From the NCBI RefSeq assembly GCF_964656455.1, contig NC_135719.1:79021562-79085561 (forward strand): a DNA stretch of 64,000 bases, given 5' to 3'. Within the stretch, counting starts at the first letter, position 1. Each line of letters starts with the position of its first letter. The notes beneath the pieces are model-generated. The model saw only the letters and a list, made by a program, of their open reading frames with translations. It had not been told where the DNA came from and did no database searches. Of the stretch, positions 21,010 to 34,400 are shown piece by piece. Origin of the DNA: Halichoerus grypus. Its lineage: Eukaryota; Chordata; Mammalia; Carnivora; Phocidae. The position numbers were made by a program, and so were the translations under genes.

Positions 21010-21305
21010 CTGGGAGAGGAGGGAGACTGGGCTTCAGTCAGTGAGTGGGGAGGAGAAGAGGCGGCTTTCATTGTGGGGAGGGGAGTGGGCAGCAGGAGGA
21101 ACCGTGGGAAAGGATGAAGAAAAGAAGAGAAAAGGTCGGGGAGGAGGGGGTAGGGGTGAGCTGAGCATGGGGAATGGTGATCACAAGGTGGCACAGGATG
21201 AGGGTAGGAAAAGTAGAGGGATGGGGGTGAAAGAAGCTGAATGAAGAATGGGAAGTGGATTAGGACTGAGAAAATGAGGGGTGAGGGTTTACGTCCCCAG
21301 CCAAC

Positions 21306-23141
21306 CTGCTCATAGAGCGTGAAGAGCCTCAGGTGATCGGTGGCCAAGCGCAGGTAGAGCGGCAGGGAGGACCCCCGCTTCACCAGCAGCAGCCGCATCT
21401 GACAAGACAAAGGGGACTCAGCGCGGGGAGCAGAGAGCCTGCCACGGCCAGCCGTCAGCCCCCTGAGCTCCACCCCGAGCGCCAAGCCCACTGCAGGGTA
21501 GTGCCTCCTCTGAGAGTCCCCAGCAGGCGTCACCTGATGGCCTCACCTCAGAACATAGCCACCCCTTCCCTCCGCTGCTCTGCCAACCAGCCCCCCTTTC
21601 TGGAAAGCTCCCATGGTTCAGCCTACCCCACCCAGTGACCACAGCCTTACGCCTCCCCTCACGGGGACAGGCCCTGGGAGGCCATTCGCCAGGGGGAAAA
21701 GGCTGGCTGGTATTATAAGGATTCCCAGTTATCTTATCAACAGCTTCCCCCTGGCACAGAGCTCCTTCAGAAATGAAGAAGCAGGGCTGCACAGGGTCCT
21801 CACACCCACCGGCCCTGGCCTACATCCAACCTGGTTGTTAAAAGGTGACTCCTCCAGCCGCTTCCCGTACAGAGCCAGCTCTTCTCTCACCAGCCGGGCC
21901 CGGGCAGATGGCTCCAGAGGCCCCAGGGCCACCACATGGGCACCTTGGCTCTGCTCAAGGGTCTCCCCCAGGCCCGCATCAGTAGACATGCTCAGTACCA
22001 TATGCACCCGCTGTGATATTTGGGCAAAAGGAGAAGGAGGTAGAAGGAAAAAGAGAAGGACAATGTGGGAGAGGCCCCCTTCCCCACTACTGCATCCCAC
22101 CCCCACCTCCTTCTCAGAACTCACCGGGGGAAGGCTCTTCGGGATCCAGTCTGAGACTGGCTGCCCATGCTGACCCACCAACCTGTCAGCCCCATCGATG
22201 ATCAGCACCAAAGTTTGGCCACTTTTCAGGGACTGAGCATACTCAGGCAGCAGCCTCTGCTGGAGCTCCCATACCAGGCCCCTGTGTGTGCAGGGTAAGG
22301 ACTGGGGTCAGGAGGAGAGGGAGACACATGGGTGGCGTCACGTGGCATCAACAAGGCTGGGCTAATGGGGGACACGCACCGGTAGGTGGTGGGGAGGGCG
22401 CTCGGCTTTTGCAGTTGGCTATGCAGACAGGCACAGAGGCGTCTGAGCAGAGTGAGGGCAAGACCCTGGTCTGGGCGGGCCCCTGAAAAGTGGAAGAAGA
22501 CTAAGGGGGCCACCTTGGCCCCATCGGGAGCCTGCAGGGCTGACACAAGAGATGCCTGCATGGAAAGCAAAGAGAAAACACAGTCACATTTTCCATGCAC
22601 GACCCCATGTGGCCCACTTCCTTCGCCCACACGTTTCCTTCCTCCTGCCCAGGGCTCTGAGACTATGTACCAGGAAGGCCGTCTTGCCCTGTCCTGACTG
22701 CCCAGTCACCAGGCTCAGCCTCTCTCGGTGCAGCATTAGCTGCTTCACCGTGTCCCGAAGAAGGTGCGGTCGGGCAGGACTCGGTGGGTTCTGCAGCTGC
22801 TGGAAGGTGGCCTGGACCAAGTCATCATCTGGGATGGACGCTGGCTGTTCCAGCTGGGCCCCAGGCTGAGGGCAAATGGGACAGTAACTGACAATGTTTC
22901 CATGCCCTCAGGACCCCCAGGCCTGAAAACTCACAGAGCCCCCACTGAGTTACTTCCCACCCAGGACTACCCAGACCACCCTATACCCTCTCCACTCCTC
23001 TGGCCATGGGTGCTCCTGCTGACCTGTAGGTAAAGCTTCTGGATCATATTCCACACATCCTGCAGAACCAACTGCCCAAACTCCTCCAGACCCCCAGCAT
23101 AGGGCCGGCCAGCTGCCACACCCCCCCACTCACAGGGGTAT
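21306..23141 (-). CDS. TEP1: TEP1 exons 23-28: NACHT nucleotide-binding domain
   Basis: Exons: 23024-23141, 22671-22865, 22380-22555, 22125-22281, 21831-22010, 21306-21398 (about residues 1115-1420). The Walker A loop GQSGQGKT is in exon 24 (about residues 1208-1215). The Walker B-like [10 protein letters not shown] is in exon 26 (about residue 1306). Other landmarks are [20 protein letters not shown] and [25 protein letters not shown] modules are STAND-class P-loop NTPases, so this is expected to act as an ATP-dependent conformational switch. Motif residues look intact. Confidence 0.93.
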
Positions 23142-23235
23142 CTGTGGGCAAAGTGAGCACAAGCAGAGTCAGACTGCGCCTGGCTCCCCTCCCCACATCT
23201 CTCCCTGCAGGGGCTCTCTACCTCCCCCAGCTCAC

Positions 23236-24857
23236 CTGCGACAGGTAATCCCTCGCTGTCTGCTCAGGAAGCTCTTCAGTTCTGAGATCCGATGTGCAGC
23301 CTCTTCAGACTCAGAAGTAAAGTCAGATTTCCATGCATCCGGCACAGAGCTGACCCCCAAAGATAACCCAAGAGTGGAGCTACGCTCAGACGCCAGCCTC
23401 TCTTCACCCCCAACCATCAGACCTGGCTGTGGTTCCCTGAAACTCCACAAATGGAGATCTCCTGGCTTCAGCGGCAAGGCTGATTTGGTGCCATGAGGCA
23501 GCTCTCTGAGCCCCGTGCTCTCTTCCAGCCTCCTGCCTCCTACACTCTGAATGCTGGGGAGAGAAGATATGGCCACCGAGCTGCGAGGCCCAGAGGCGAC
23601 AACAGGTACCTGAGGAAGCTGGAATCCCGGAAGTAGATGAGAGCTTGGGCAGAGGGCTGCAGGCGCAGGCCCCGGTCCAGGAACTGCATCACCTCCATCT
23701 CTGTCACAGAGCGGCCTGGAGGGTACCGCTGGGCCTGCGGGGAGAAGGCAGAGGACAGATGGGTTCGGTCCCGGGTCACACTAACCCCTCCCTCGAGATG
23801 TGCAAAGGTCCCAGGCCTCCTGCATCTCAGTAATGATCCCTCCCCCCAGACACAAGCCAATAAAACCCAGCTAAGAGCTAACATTTATTGAATGCCTGTC
23901 GTGCGTTGAGCATTTTTAAAAACAGGTTTCCAATTCTCACAGTAACCCTGCAGTATAGACACCACCGTTCCGCTTCAATACATGGGGGAGTTAAGGCTGG
24001 GTTAGGATAAGCCATGTCCCACAAAGTCACACAATCTGTAACTGACAGAAGGGAGATCAGAACTCAGATACGTCTGATAGCAAAACCTAAACAGACCTAC
24101 CCTCTTACCTCTCGCTTCCCTTGGCCAACTGAAAGATACTTCTCAAAGGAATCCCCTCATCTGGGACTTGGCCACTTGCACAATCTTCTGCCTGGGATTC
24201 ACTTCAAGTGTCAAGGAGCTGCCTGTCCATAGTCCCAAGGTTCCTGACACACTGGGGCTTCTCTCCACCTCTGCCCCAACCTTTGTTTCCTCCCCAGACC
24301 CTGCTCCAACCTTGCTGTCTGCCTTACCCAGCGGAAGTGAGGATGGTCAGGGAGGTTGTAGTTGGGGGGAACGTAGCCATAGCGGGAGCCCAGAATCCCC
24401 ACAAACAGCTGTGCGTTCTCCACCTCCCCCAGGCACACTTCCAGTTGTCTGCAGACATGGTTATGGAGGCATCAGATCAGGGGATACAGGTACAAATAGG
24501 AAGACAGGGCCGTGGCTCACAGCTGAGCAAAGCGGAGACAGGCTGCTCTTGTTAGCATCCAAAGAGCTTCCCCTGCCCTAGGCCCTCAGCCTTCCTTGCA
24601 GCCTCCACCCTACCCATGTCAGTTCTACCACTCAAGCCCCTCGTCCCTGACCTGGCTCCTCTTCTCTGTGGCCCCCTCACCTGTTCCTACGGGTCTCCTC
24701 CTCAGTGACGCCCCAGCGCAGGTCGATGGCATGAAGGCTGATGTGGTGGGGGGCCGCTCGGGCCTGCAGTGCTGGCAGCACGGATCTCAGCAGCAGGTCC
24801 CGCTCCCCGTGCATGTCCCGGAAAGTGGAGGAAATGAAAAGCCGGACGCTGTGCCAT
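23236..24857 (-). CDS. TEP1: TEP1 exons 19-22: DUF4062-type domain
   Basis: Exons: 24681-24857, 24328-24448, 23610-23734, 23236-23349 (about residues 935-1114). The sequence [20 protein letters not shown] followed by [12 protein letters not shown] is the hallmark of DUF4062, a Rossmann-like domain often found N-terminal to NACHT-WD40 proteins. It continues as [20 protein letters not shown] and [20 protein letters not shown]. Donor and acceptor choices are supported by phase and by the human protein order. Confidence 0.92.
23870..24110 (-). repeat. MIR SINE, antisense
   Basis: GAGCTAACATTTATTGAATG and CCCACAAAGTCACACAATC match the complement of MIR. It lies in the intron between TEP1 exons 20 and 21. 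A second MIR-like piece lies at about 25060-25240. Confidence 0.7.
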
Positions 24858-25456
24858 CTGGGGGTAAGCAGAGGCCTAGGCTCAGTCTAGGGATGGGCCT
24901 CACAACCCAATTCCACAGATGCGGCTGCGATCACCCTTCAGCACAAGGCAGCACAAGTAAGGTATGACGGACAGCAGGGGGTGTCCAGTGGGCCTCAGAG
25001 CCTCAACTGCAGAGCCCTGGAGCTTAAACCCTACTTGCCATTTCTCATGCACCCTCCTTGGTCAGCTGATTATTAGACACTTACTATTTGCCCACGGTGT
25101 GCTCGTGACGACACGGTGAGGAAAGCACAATCATTATCTCTATTTTACTAATCGAAAAACTAAAGCTTTAAGAAATGAAAAACAACTAGCCCAAGATTCA
25201 AGCTACTATTTGGCAAAGCTGTGATGAGAAAGCCGGAACCTATTCTCCTGAGCCCTCTCCTTGAGCCCGCCTCACAGTCTGACCCCCTTCCCCAGTAGAG
25301 AGAGGAGCATGCTCACAATGTGACAATTTCCTCTGTCAGAGAAATCCTTACCTGGGAAACCAGAAGCATACCTCAAGCAGCATCTCAACAGCCAGAAATG
25401 CAGCCACCTGCCCATAGCCTCTCCCAATTCACAAAGGCAAAGAAACATAGACTAAC

Positions 25457-28400
25457 CCAGGCTGGGAAACCGGAGCCAAGGGGCTTAGAGCATTTTCTTC
25501 CAGTGGCCGGAGAGACAGGTCCCCAGTCTTTCCTGGGGGTGGTGGAATCTTGAACATTTTGTCCATTTGGCCCACATGTTCTAGAAGACGGGAGGCCCCA
25601 CGCTCAGCAATGAACCTGACATAAATGTGACCAAATAAATAAGAGCGAATACCAGTGGCAGAATCAGATCTTCCAAGGGGGCAGGGGACAAAGATACAGC
25701 TAGGGAAGGTCACCCAGTTAACTGGAGCTCCTTAAGGAGACAACCATAAGCAGGGAATGTAGACTTAAAATAAATCAGAATGCAGAACCAAGGGGTGAAG
25801 GAAGAGAGAAGAAACCCAGCTCTAGTCCCTCCTGCTATGCATGCTTATCATGGGCTTTCTTTGGGCGAGGGGCAATTAGGCTGGCAAAGGTTAAGATTAA
25901 AGGTTAAAGATTAAGGCCATCAGCTCTGTATCAGCCATAAAAGTTCCTTGGAGAAGGAGGAATGGGCACGAGTCTTCCTAATAGCAGCTGGGGGCAGTGG
26001 AGGCATACAAAGGAAAAGGTAGGAGAGAAAACAAGTAAATGAGAGAACATGGAGAGAAAGACAAAGCAAAAAGATTTCTGTAAATTTGGTGTCTATAAAT
26101 AAATTTAGCATGAGACTTCCTCTGGATCAAGAATGGAACAGAGGCCACAAACAATGAACAGAAATAAAAAAAAAAAAAGAATAGAAATTATGTGACCAAC
26201 TCTTGAGTTGTTCCCTTAAAAGCAAACAGTGCAACCTCCCCTGTCCCTTTTCCTTCTTCATACTAGATGTCATATAAAAATGAGGGCTGGAGCTGGAGCA
26301 GCTGTCTTGAGCCATGAGGTGAAAGCAGAGTATTTGAGGATGACGGAGCAGTAAGATAGAAGGTGCTGGGCCCTTCTAGCACTGTTGCTGCTATACCAGG
26401 ACAGCTGCAAAAGAGGAATAAGCTTCTATCTTGCTTAAAAAGAGAAGTAAAGGGCGCCTGGGTGGCTCAGTTGGTTAAGCGACTGCCTTCGGCTCAGGTC
26501 ATGATCCTGGAGTCCCGGGATCGAGTCCCACATCAGGCTTCCTGCTCAGCAGGGAGTCTGCTTCTCCCTCTGACCCTCCTCCCTCTCATGCTCTCTGCCT
26601 CTCATTGTCTCTCTCGCAAATAAATAAAATCTTAAAAAAAAAAAAAAAAGAGAAGTAAAGGGAGTAGAAGCCAGGTAATCTCTGAAAGATGTTCTAACAA
26701 AACCCCCAACCCCTTCAGTGTCCATTCTGTACTCACTTCAGGATCCCGTCAGTGTAGCCTGAGAGTGTCACATTATTGGGATTCGAATCTGGTAATCTGG
26801 CAAAGGAAGAAGCAGCCACTACCCATCAGAAACCGTGCCAGGAACACAGGGTCACTGCTCTCTAGGATGGATACCCCACTTCTGCACTTTTAATAGGGGT
26901 ACGTGCTAGGCTAGGGCTGGGGTGGACCCTCACAAAGGGGCATGGAGCTAGGCTGAAGACTTCAGAGAAGGCTCTAGTACTTAAGAGCCAGAGACAGGGA
27001 CGTGCCTGGTGAGTGGGAGTGTCCCAACTACAGTAGGGGTAGAGAGGAAGTCTGGAAACCTATCTTCTGGCACTGGACAAGGAGTCTGAGCATCCTTACA
27101 TGTTATATGTCCTTTCCAGGGGGACAGCAACAAAGAGGCACTTGGAATTCACATGCTGCCAGAAAAGCTGTTTGGCCTCATCTACCAGTCTGTTATACAT
27201 AGTGTTGCCAAAGAGGATGACCCTGTCCACCTGTAAGATGAAAAGGAAGGAGCAGAGGGACAGAAGAAATGCTAATAAACTCAGGATATCAAAAGAAGAG
27301 CTCCCTGGGGATTAGGGGATTAGGACAGCTCTGAGGGGAATGGAAATTGCCTCTCCAGAGAGCATTTAGGATTGAGGAAACCACTACACCCTGACACGGA
27401 GGGGCAAGAAAGTGGGGGAAGGGAGGTGGTGTGTTGTAACTGGCTCATTCAGGCTCACAGAAGCTGACTGATAAATTTTTAGGGGGGCGCTTGTGCAGCT
27501 CAGATGGTCAAGCGCCTGCCTTCGGCTCAGGTCGTGATCTCCAGGTCTGGGGTGGAGCCCCGCATCGGGCTCCCTGCTCAGCGGGGAGTCTGCTTCTCTT
27601 TCTCCCTCTCCCCTCTGCTTGTGCTCTCTCTCTCTCAAATGAATAATGAATAAGTAAAATCTTTTTTAAAAATATTAAAGTAATTTTTTAGGAATTTTGT
27701 GAGCCAGTTGTTAAACATGGCCACTATTAAACATTAAATTGTATAAAAAATAAAGGCAACAAATACTCAAAACTCATCACTTCCTAATTATTTTACTACA
27801 TTTTACCATTATCTACTCTTGGTCTTATTTACATCTGTTGTATCTATGTCGTAGAAATACCATGTAATGGTGTGCTACTGAGCATCACTTCCCAACTCTG
27901 TTCACTGATGAACTCAGCTATGATAGGAGTATTTAACACCACAGAAATTAGCAAATGCTATTAACCAAGACTTATCTTTTCCGGAGAGCTGGTTGTGAAG
28001 CATTTACCAGCGTACCACTGGGTAGAGTGCTACAGCCAGCTAGGAGTGGATGTGGGTACGGTACGTAGTTTGAAAGACAACCTCTGAGAAATCAGAGCCA
28101 TCAGTTGTGGAGGGCAAAGTAAGAAGGGGGCAAGGGTTTCTCAGGGACTGGGAAGTACTCACAGGAACTCTTTGGGCAGCCAGAGACAGCAGGTACTTCC
28201 CAAAAGTGTTCATGGACAATTCACCCTCTTCACCCAAATCCTGAAGGAAAGAGTCTCATGTTCCTTGCTGGCACGGGAGATGGTCAGTAAGCAACAAACA
28301 CCACTTTTTGCTTGGGAAATCTTCAGAACTATCTATATCCAAGCCTTTCCTGATTTATCAGGCTGTGTCCAGGACCGGGTCCTTCCTGCCTTTTTGTATG

Positions 28401-31400
28401 GTGCGGGTGGGTGTCTGACCTGGACCTGAGCCTGGAGCGTGCGGGCAGTCTTCAGGATGCCTTCTTCTGCCTTAAGAACTGCAGTCCTTATAGTGCCTCC
28501 TCCACACAGTAAGAGATCCACCTGCTCCGCCCGTGCAATCATCATCCCAATCAGCAGCAGCACATAGTTTATGGGGGGCTGATTGGACAAACATCACAGT
28601 GAAATACAGCTCCCCTCACCCCTCACCCCCACTTTTTTTAAGTAAGCTCCATGCCCAACATGGGGCCTGAACTCACCACTGTGAGATCCAGAGTTGCATG
28701 CTCTACCAACTAAGCCAGTCAAGGCAGCCAGGATTTTGAAACCAGGCTCCCCTATTTTGAAACCCACCATTGCCCATCCAGCCCTGGAGGTCAAACACCT
28801 CCATTGGTTGGGGAAAAGGGACAAAATCTCCAGTTAGGAAGAGACAGCTTCAGCAGCTCTCAGGATGAGCTGGCCAGGGAGGAAGGTGGAGAAGGGCCAG
28901 GATTCCTGCCCACATTCAACACTGGGATGTAGGGAAGTAAAAATGAGATATACTTTGGTGACAGAAATATAGAGAGAATTAAATACCAGCCAAATGTGAA
29001 ATACAGAAGTATGATAATCCATGAACAGGCTTGAGACCACATTCTAGGAACTGTCCTTAGGAACCAAGACCCGATACTGAGAAGCAAATGCATGCCATTT
29101 ATTTCAGTTCTGAGTACTTCCTTGGGAAAACCGTGTCTGGGAACAGGATAGCTCTCAGGACCCCCAGCATCCTACTAATCCCCACCTTTTAACTTTTTTT
29201 TTTTTTTACCCCTTGTAGGTTGCTCTTCCGAAAGAGCTCATCTGTCCCCATGTCCCTCAGATAGACCAAGATGGTGCGGCCGGGCAGCAGGGGCAGGTTG
29301 TGCTTCACGGAGATGTTCACGGCTGTCTCCAGGGCCTGCCGGTACCGAGCCAACATCTCACTATCATATTTTCCCCATCTGCCGGCAGAAAAGACACAGA
29401 CAGAAGGGCTCAGGGGCTTCTCTGTTTGCCACCTTGAGGCAGACGGGAAGATGAGAACTTGGCACTCCAGTACTGAGCGTTCGCACCCCTGCCACAGCCC
29501 GCCTCCACGGCTGGTAGGGGGGACTGGGGCAGAGCTTCCGGGCTTCCATTCCAAAGGCCTCTACTAACCCATTCTCATGGCAGAAGAGGGGAAGTCATCT
29601 GGAGACTCACTCTCTGAAATCACTTGCCACACTTCCCACATCAATCCATACCTACTTCATGAGGCAAGACTTAACTGCTCCATATTCTTTAATTATATTT
29701 TAAAGAACAAATACTAACTCCTATTCTGAAAACTGGAAATTAAAGAGGAAAGAAGGGAACATTCATCCCACCTTTCCAGTAGAATCTTTACTTCAGGGTA
29801 ACCGAATAGTTTAAGTTAATAGGACAGGTTCTTTCTAGAGTTCCAGCTAATAAATATGGGGAATGATAGAAAACTCCCACTCTAGAACTGCTAATGAAAG
29901 AACTGGTTCAGGCAAAGATCACCAATGGATGAACCATCAACTTACAGTGAAGAGATCAGGCTATAATCACTTAAAAGCATGGATCAGTCTTAGCATCACT
30001 ATGAGTAGGACCACCAGATCTTTGGTGCTTCCTGATCCTGTATCTTATTACAGGGTTTAAAAAAAAAAAAAAAAAGTCTGGTGGTCTCACAGTGTACAAA
30101 GGATCCCCTATGAAATATTCTTGCAAGGAAAAAAAAAGTGAAATCTGAAGCTATATTAGCCTTCAGAGTTAATGCCCTCAGCACATGAAATAGAGAAACA
30201 AGTTAGAAGACACCATGAGGAGGTTGACAAATCCAGAATGTGGGACACTCTGCAGGGTCCCTGAAGCCAGTTTCCACAGTAAGTCAATAGCATGAAGACA
30301 ATGAAAATATTAAAATAGATATAAGAGACTTAATAATCAAATGTAATGTGTATGCCTTGTTTGGATTCTGATTTGAATAAAATTGTGAAATCATACTTTT
30401 GAGATGATTGGGAAATTTGAATATGGACTAGATAATAAAGGATAATACCAAGCAATTATTATTATTATAATTATTAGGTATATTAATGACATTCTAACTA
30501 CATAATAAAATGTATTAAGAGACACATGTGAAATAGGAAGGGATGAAATAAAATGTATCCTATTATTCGGCATTTGTTCTTAAAAACACCTTCCCAGAAA
30601 AAAGAAGAAAGGGACCACTAAAAGAACTGTGATAAAATCTAGATAATCACTGAATGTGGCTAACAGTTTTATGGGAGTCCATTATACTATTCTCATTATT
30701 TGTGTGCATGTTTAAAATTTTTTTCATAATAATGTTTTTAATCTAGAAAATTCAGTATTCTCTACCAGTGCTATCCAATAGAATTAAGTTACAATTAATG
30801 AAACAAAACTAAAATCACACATGTAACTAATAAAAGTTTTTAGTAGCCAGAGGAAAAAAGTAAAAATAAACAGGAGAAATTAACTTAATATGACATTTGA
30901 TTTAACATATCAAACAATTTTCATTTTAACATGTAATTAATACAAAAGTTACGAAGGAGATATTTTACATCCTTTTTCATACTGTCCTCAAAATCCGGCA
31001 CATCTCAGTTCCAAATAGCCAAGTGTGGCTAGTGGCTGCTGAACTGGCCAGCGAAGGCATGTTGTTTGGACTGGACCCCAGGCTTGACTTTTAAGTGGCC
31101 CCGGTTTCAGCCACAGATTCATTAGTAGGTTAGATGAGCCCTGCATTTGTCTTGAATGAAGATCCTGTTGAAGCATCTAAAGGACAGAGTGCTGGGACTA
31201 AGAACAGGTTTTATGTCTGACTGAGCCTGCTCGGTGATAACTATCTTTATATGTATAAACAAAAAAAAAAAGAAAGAACGAAAGAAAGCAAATGGGTTGG
31301 AAAGTAAAGACGGAGAGAGAGAGAAACAAAAAGAACAAACAGACACCATGGAGAAGAAAGAGACACAGAACCAGAGCAGGAGCAGAGAACACCAGCGTAC

Positions 31401-34400
31401 ACTACGAGAAAGGAGAATGCTGCACAGATTCACGGAACCCAAAGAAACCAATAAAACAATCCCAGATAATAAACTGGAGGCCCAAATACAGTTTTTTTCT
31501 CATGATTTCTCCATAGGACAATGTTAAAGGCAAGGTTTGCTATACAAAGACAGTGAGCCACTGGGGCAAGCATGTCTTCACAGAATAAAAGCTGGGGTTC
31601 CCAGATGACTCCCAAGCCCTGTAAGGACACCTCTTGTTGCCCACCCTTTGTTCCCAGATAGCATAGCATGCACACGCGCGTGCACACACACACACACACA
31701 CACACCCGGCCTTTTGTATTTTCAGCTTTTCCCACTTGAGCTGCTCATATATCACCGGTATCATCATTGTTGTCCGAAGTTTCCGACGACTTGGGTTGTA
31801 AGGATACCTCCGATAGGTCCAATTCTTGTCCTTTTTTGCATTTCTAGTCATTATCGAACGTATCAGCTTTGTATTGGAAGGCAGTGGCAATGCTGTGTGG
31901 CGACAGATAAGTAAGTGAGTCAATGTCTATCAGCTTCTGTTCCCTCCTTATGTCCTCCCACCAATACCTGTCCTAAGCCCTGACCCTTGAGCTGGCAATT
32001 GTCTGACTTCTGCCCACCCCACACCCTGAGACTGGAAGGCAAGAGGCTGAAACATACCAATGCTCCTAGTTCATCTACTCTCAGACTCGAGACACAAACA
32101 GGATTCAGAAGATAGATGATAATACCTTTACTTTTGAGTCGGGCCTCAAAGTTATTGATGGAATCATGGGCATTAAGGAATCTGAATGGAAACTGCCGAC
32201 TGTGGATCACCGAATTCTGGAAAGCAAGGGAGGGGTCATGAGCAACATATCAGAGAGTGTGGGGGCGGAGCTACTCAGGGGCCTCGGGGACCAGGAATAG
32301 GAGATAACCACTCTATTAGATTTGTGGGAAAGTGAGGAAGGATAAAATGGATATTAGAGAAGAGATACAGAGAAAGGTGGAGAAGAAGAAAGAAAAAAGA
32401 AAGCTGTCAGGTGAGAATATGGGAAGAGGGAAAGAAGGGAGAGCAAGTAATGGAAGGAGCCTGGTTTCTTTTATATCAGACTCCCTCTGAAGTCAGTTAC
32501 ATCACAAAAGTGCCTCTTCTTGGTAAGTCAGTGATCCAAGGGAAGATCTTATACTTGAATCTCTGGGGCTTATCTCCCCAGATCTGTCTGCCCCCTATCC
32601 ATATCTCCATACCTGTTTACAGCCCACATGGAAACAGCTCGTGGCCATGACCTTCCCCAGCCACGAGGAAGATGCAGCAGCATCTCGGCACCCACCTCCA
32701 GTCCCCCTGCCCCTCACACATACCTCATGCTGGAGTCTCTGGAGTACAAGCTCGTGGTGGCGGGCGCTGATCCCAACCCGCAGCAGGTTGCACAGATTCC
32801 GAAGCATGGCCATGAAGGGAAGCTTCCCATGGTCTGTGGAAGGTCAGGTACAGGGTGAGGAAAGCAAAGGATGAGTGAGAGAGGTCACAGAGCAGAGCAA
32901 GAAGTTCAGAGGCCACATAGAAAATTCAGGATGGAGGGAGTGAGGTACTAACATATGATCTACCCTACTCAAAATGTTTTAGAGGTCTGGAAAGATAAAA
33001 ACAGGATTGGCCTAAAGTGTGGAGCAAGATTTATTAAACACTGTTTATGAGATTGCTGTTTGAATAAACAACCCCTATTATTATTTTGTCTGCTGGTCCA
33101 GCCACGAGATTGGGCTCAACTGGCAAAATATATTCTCTAATCTAGAGTAATGATTTCCAAACATTTTAGATGGTGAAACATGAAATTTCCTAGTGTATGT
33201 TTATTTATTTATAAATTGTATACATGTAGTGTAATCATCGGGTTAATATTTCGAGGCACAACATAACCTAAGGTAAGGTTCACCTTTAATAATAGTGTAT
33301 GTAAATTCATATTTCAAATAATCTTCCTGGTAATTTTTAAGTTTTCTGGCAAACTTCTTGTGAGATCTGATTAAACAGTCATTATTTTTCATTGAAATGA
33401 AAAGACTTGCGCTAAAGCAGAATTTCACCCCATCACTTTCATATTGTCCGTTTGTTCTGTGATATTAGTATCATCTTCAAATCATAGTTTCTTAATAATA
33501 ATGTCTTTAAGGCCTATGTCCATTTTAGATGGTTAGTTTAGTTAAGACTGAATAATAATTCTAAATCCACTTATAATTCAAGGATAAGTTTGGTAAGTCA
33601 TTATGCAGAAACCAAAAAAGAGTGAGGGGCTCTGTGGATGTCCTTGTACTGTGGAACCCATACTCTTCCTCCACAAACCTGAACTCTCATATGTGCCGTG
33701 TACCATACGACACACGGACTAAGTGACCATAGGGGTGTGATCTGTATGGTTAAATATTGGGAAAATCCTTTCTTTTAGACAAGGGAAACCATAACTAGGA
33801 GGTGTGATATTTTTCCTGGGTACGCCCAGAGGTGGATTCGGACCACTGTAGAGACATGGCGTATCAGCCCCCAGCCCCACCCCCAGGCACTAGCAGCAGC
33901 TTTTGTCAAGAGAGTGGTGGTGCCTTTTTTTAAGGTGATGTAAGTCTCATTTGAATTACAGCTAGAAGCTTCCAGCCTTCTGGAAGTCCTGCGGTTCTCG
34001 AGTCATAATTCTGTTCACAAGCTGTATAGAACAATTAGGTTGTGTACACCATGTAAATGATGGGTGACAACTCATAAACTATTACATCCTTTGTCAGCTC
34101 ATAAATTGTTCTCAACTGTTGCTACGTATGAGAGGTTTTCTAGATCATTTAGATAAGAAATTAAGTCCAATATCATATAAATAAATTGAACATTTATCCT
34201 TCAGACTGAGAAGTTCACTGATTTCATTCAAAAAAACTGTTAATGAGGGGTGCCTGGGTGGCTCAGTCATTAAGCATCTGCCTTCGGCTCAGGTCATGAT
34301 CTCAGGGTCCTGGGATCGAACCCCGCATCGAGCTCCCTGCTCAGCGGGAAGCCTGCTTCCCCCTCTCCCACTCCCCCTGCTTGTGTTCCCTCTCTCGCTG

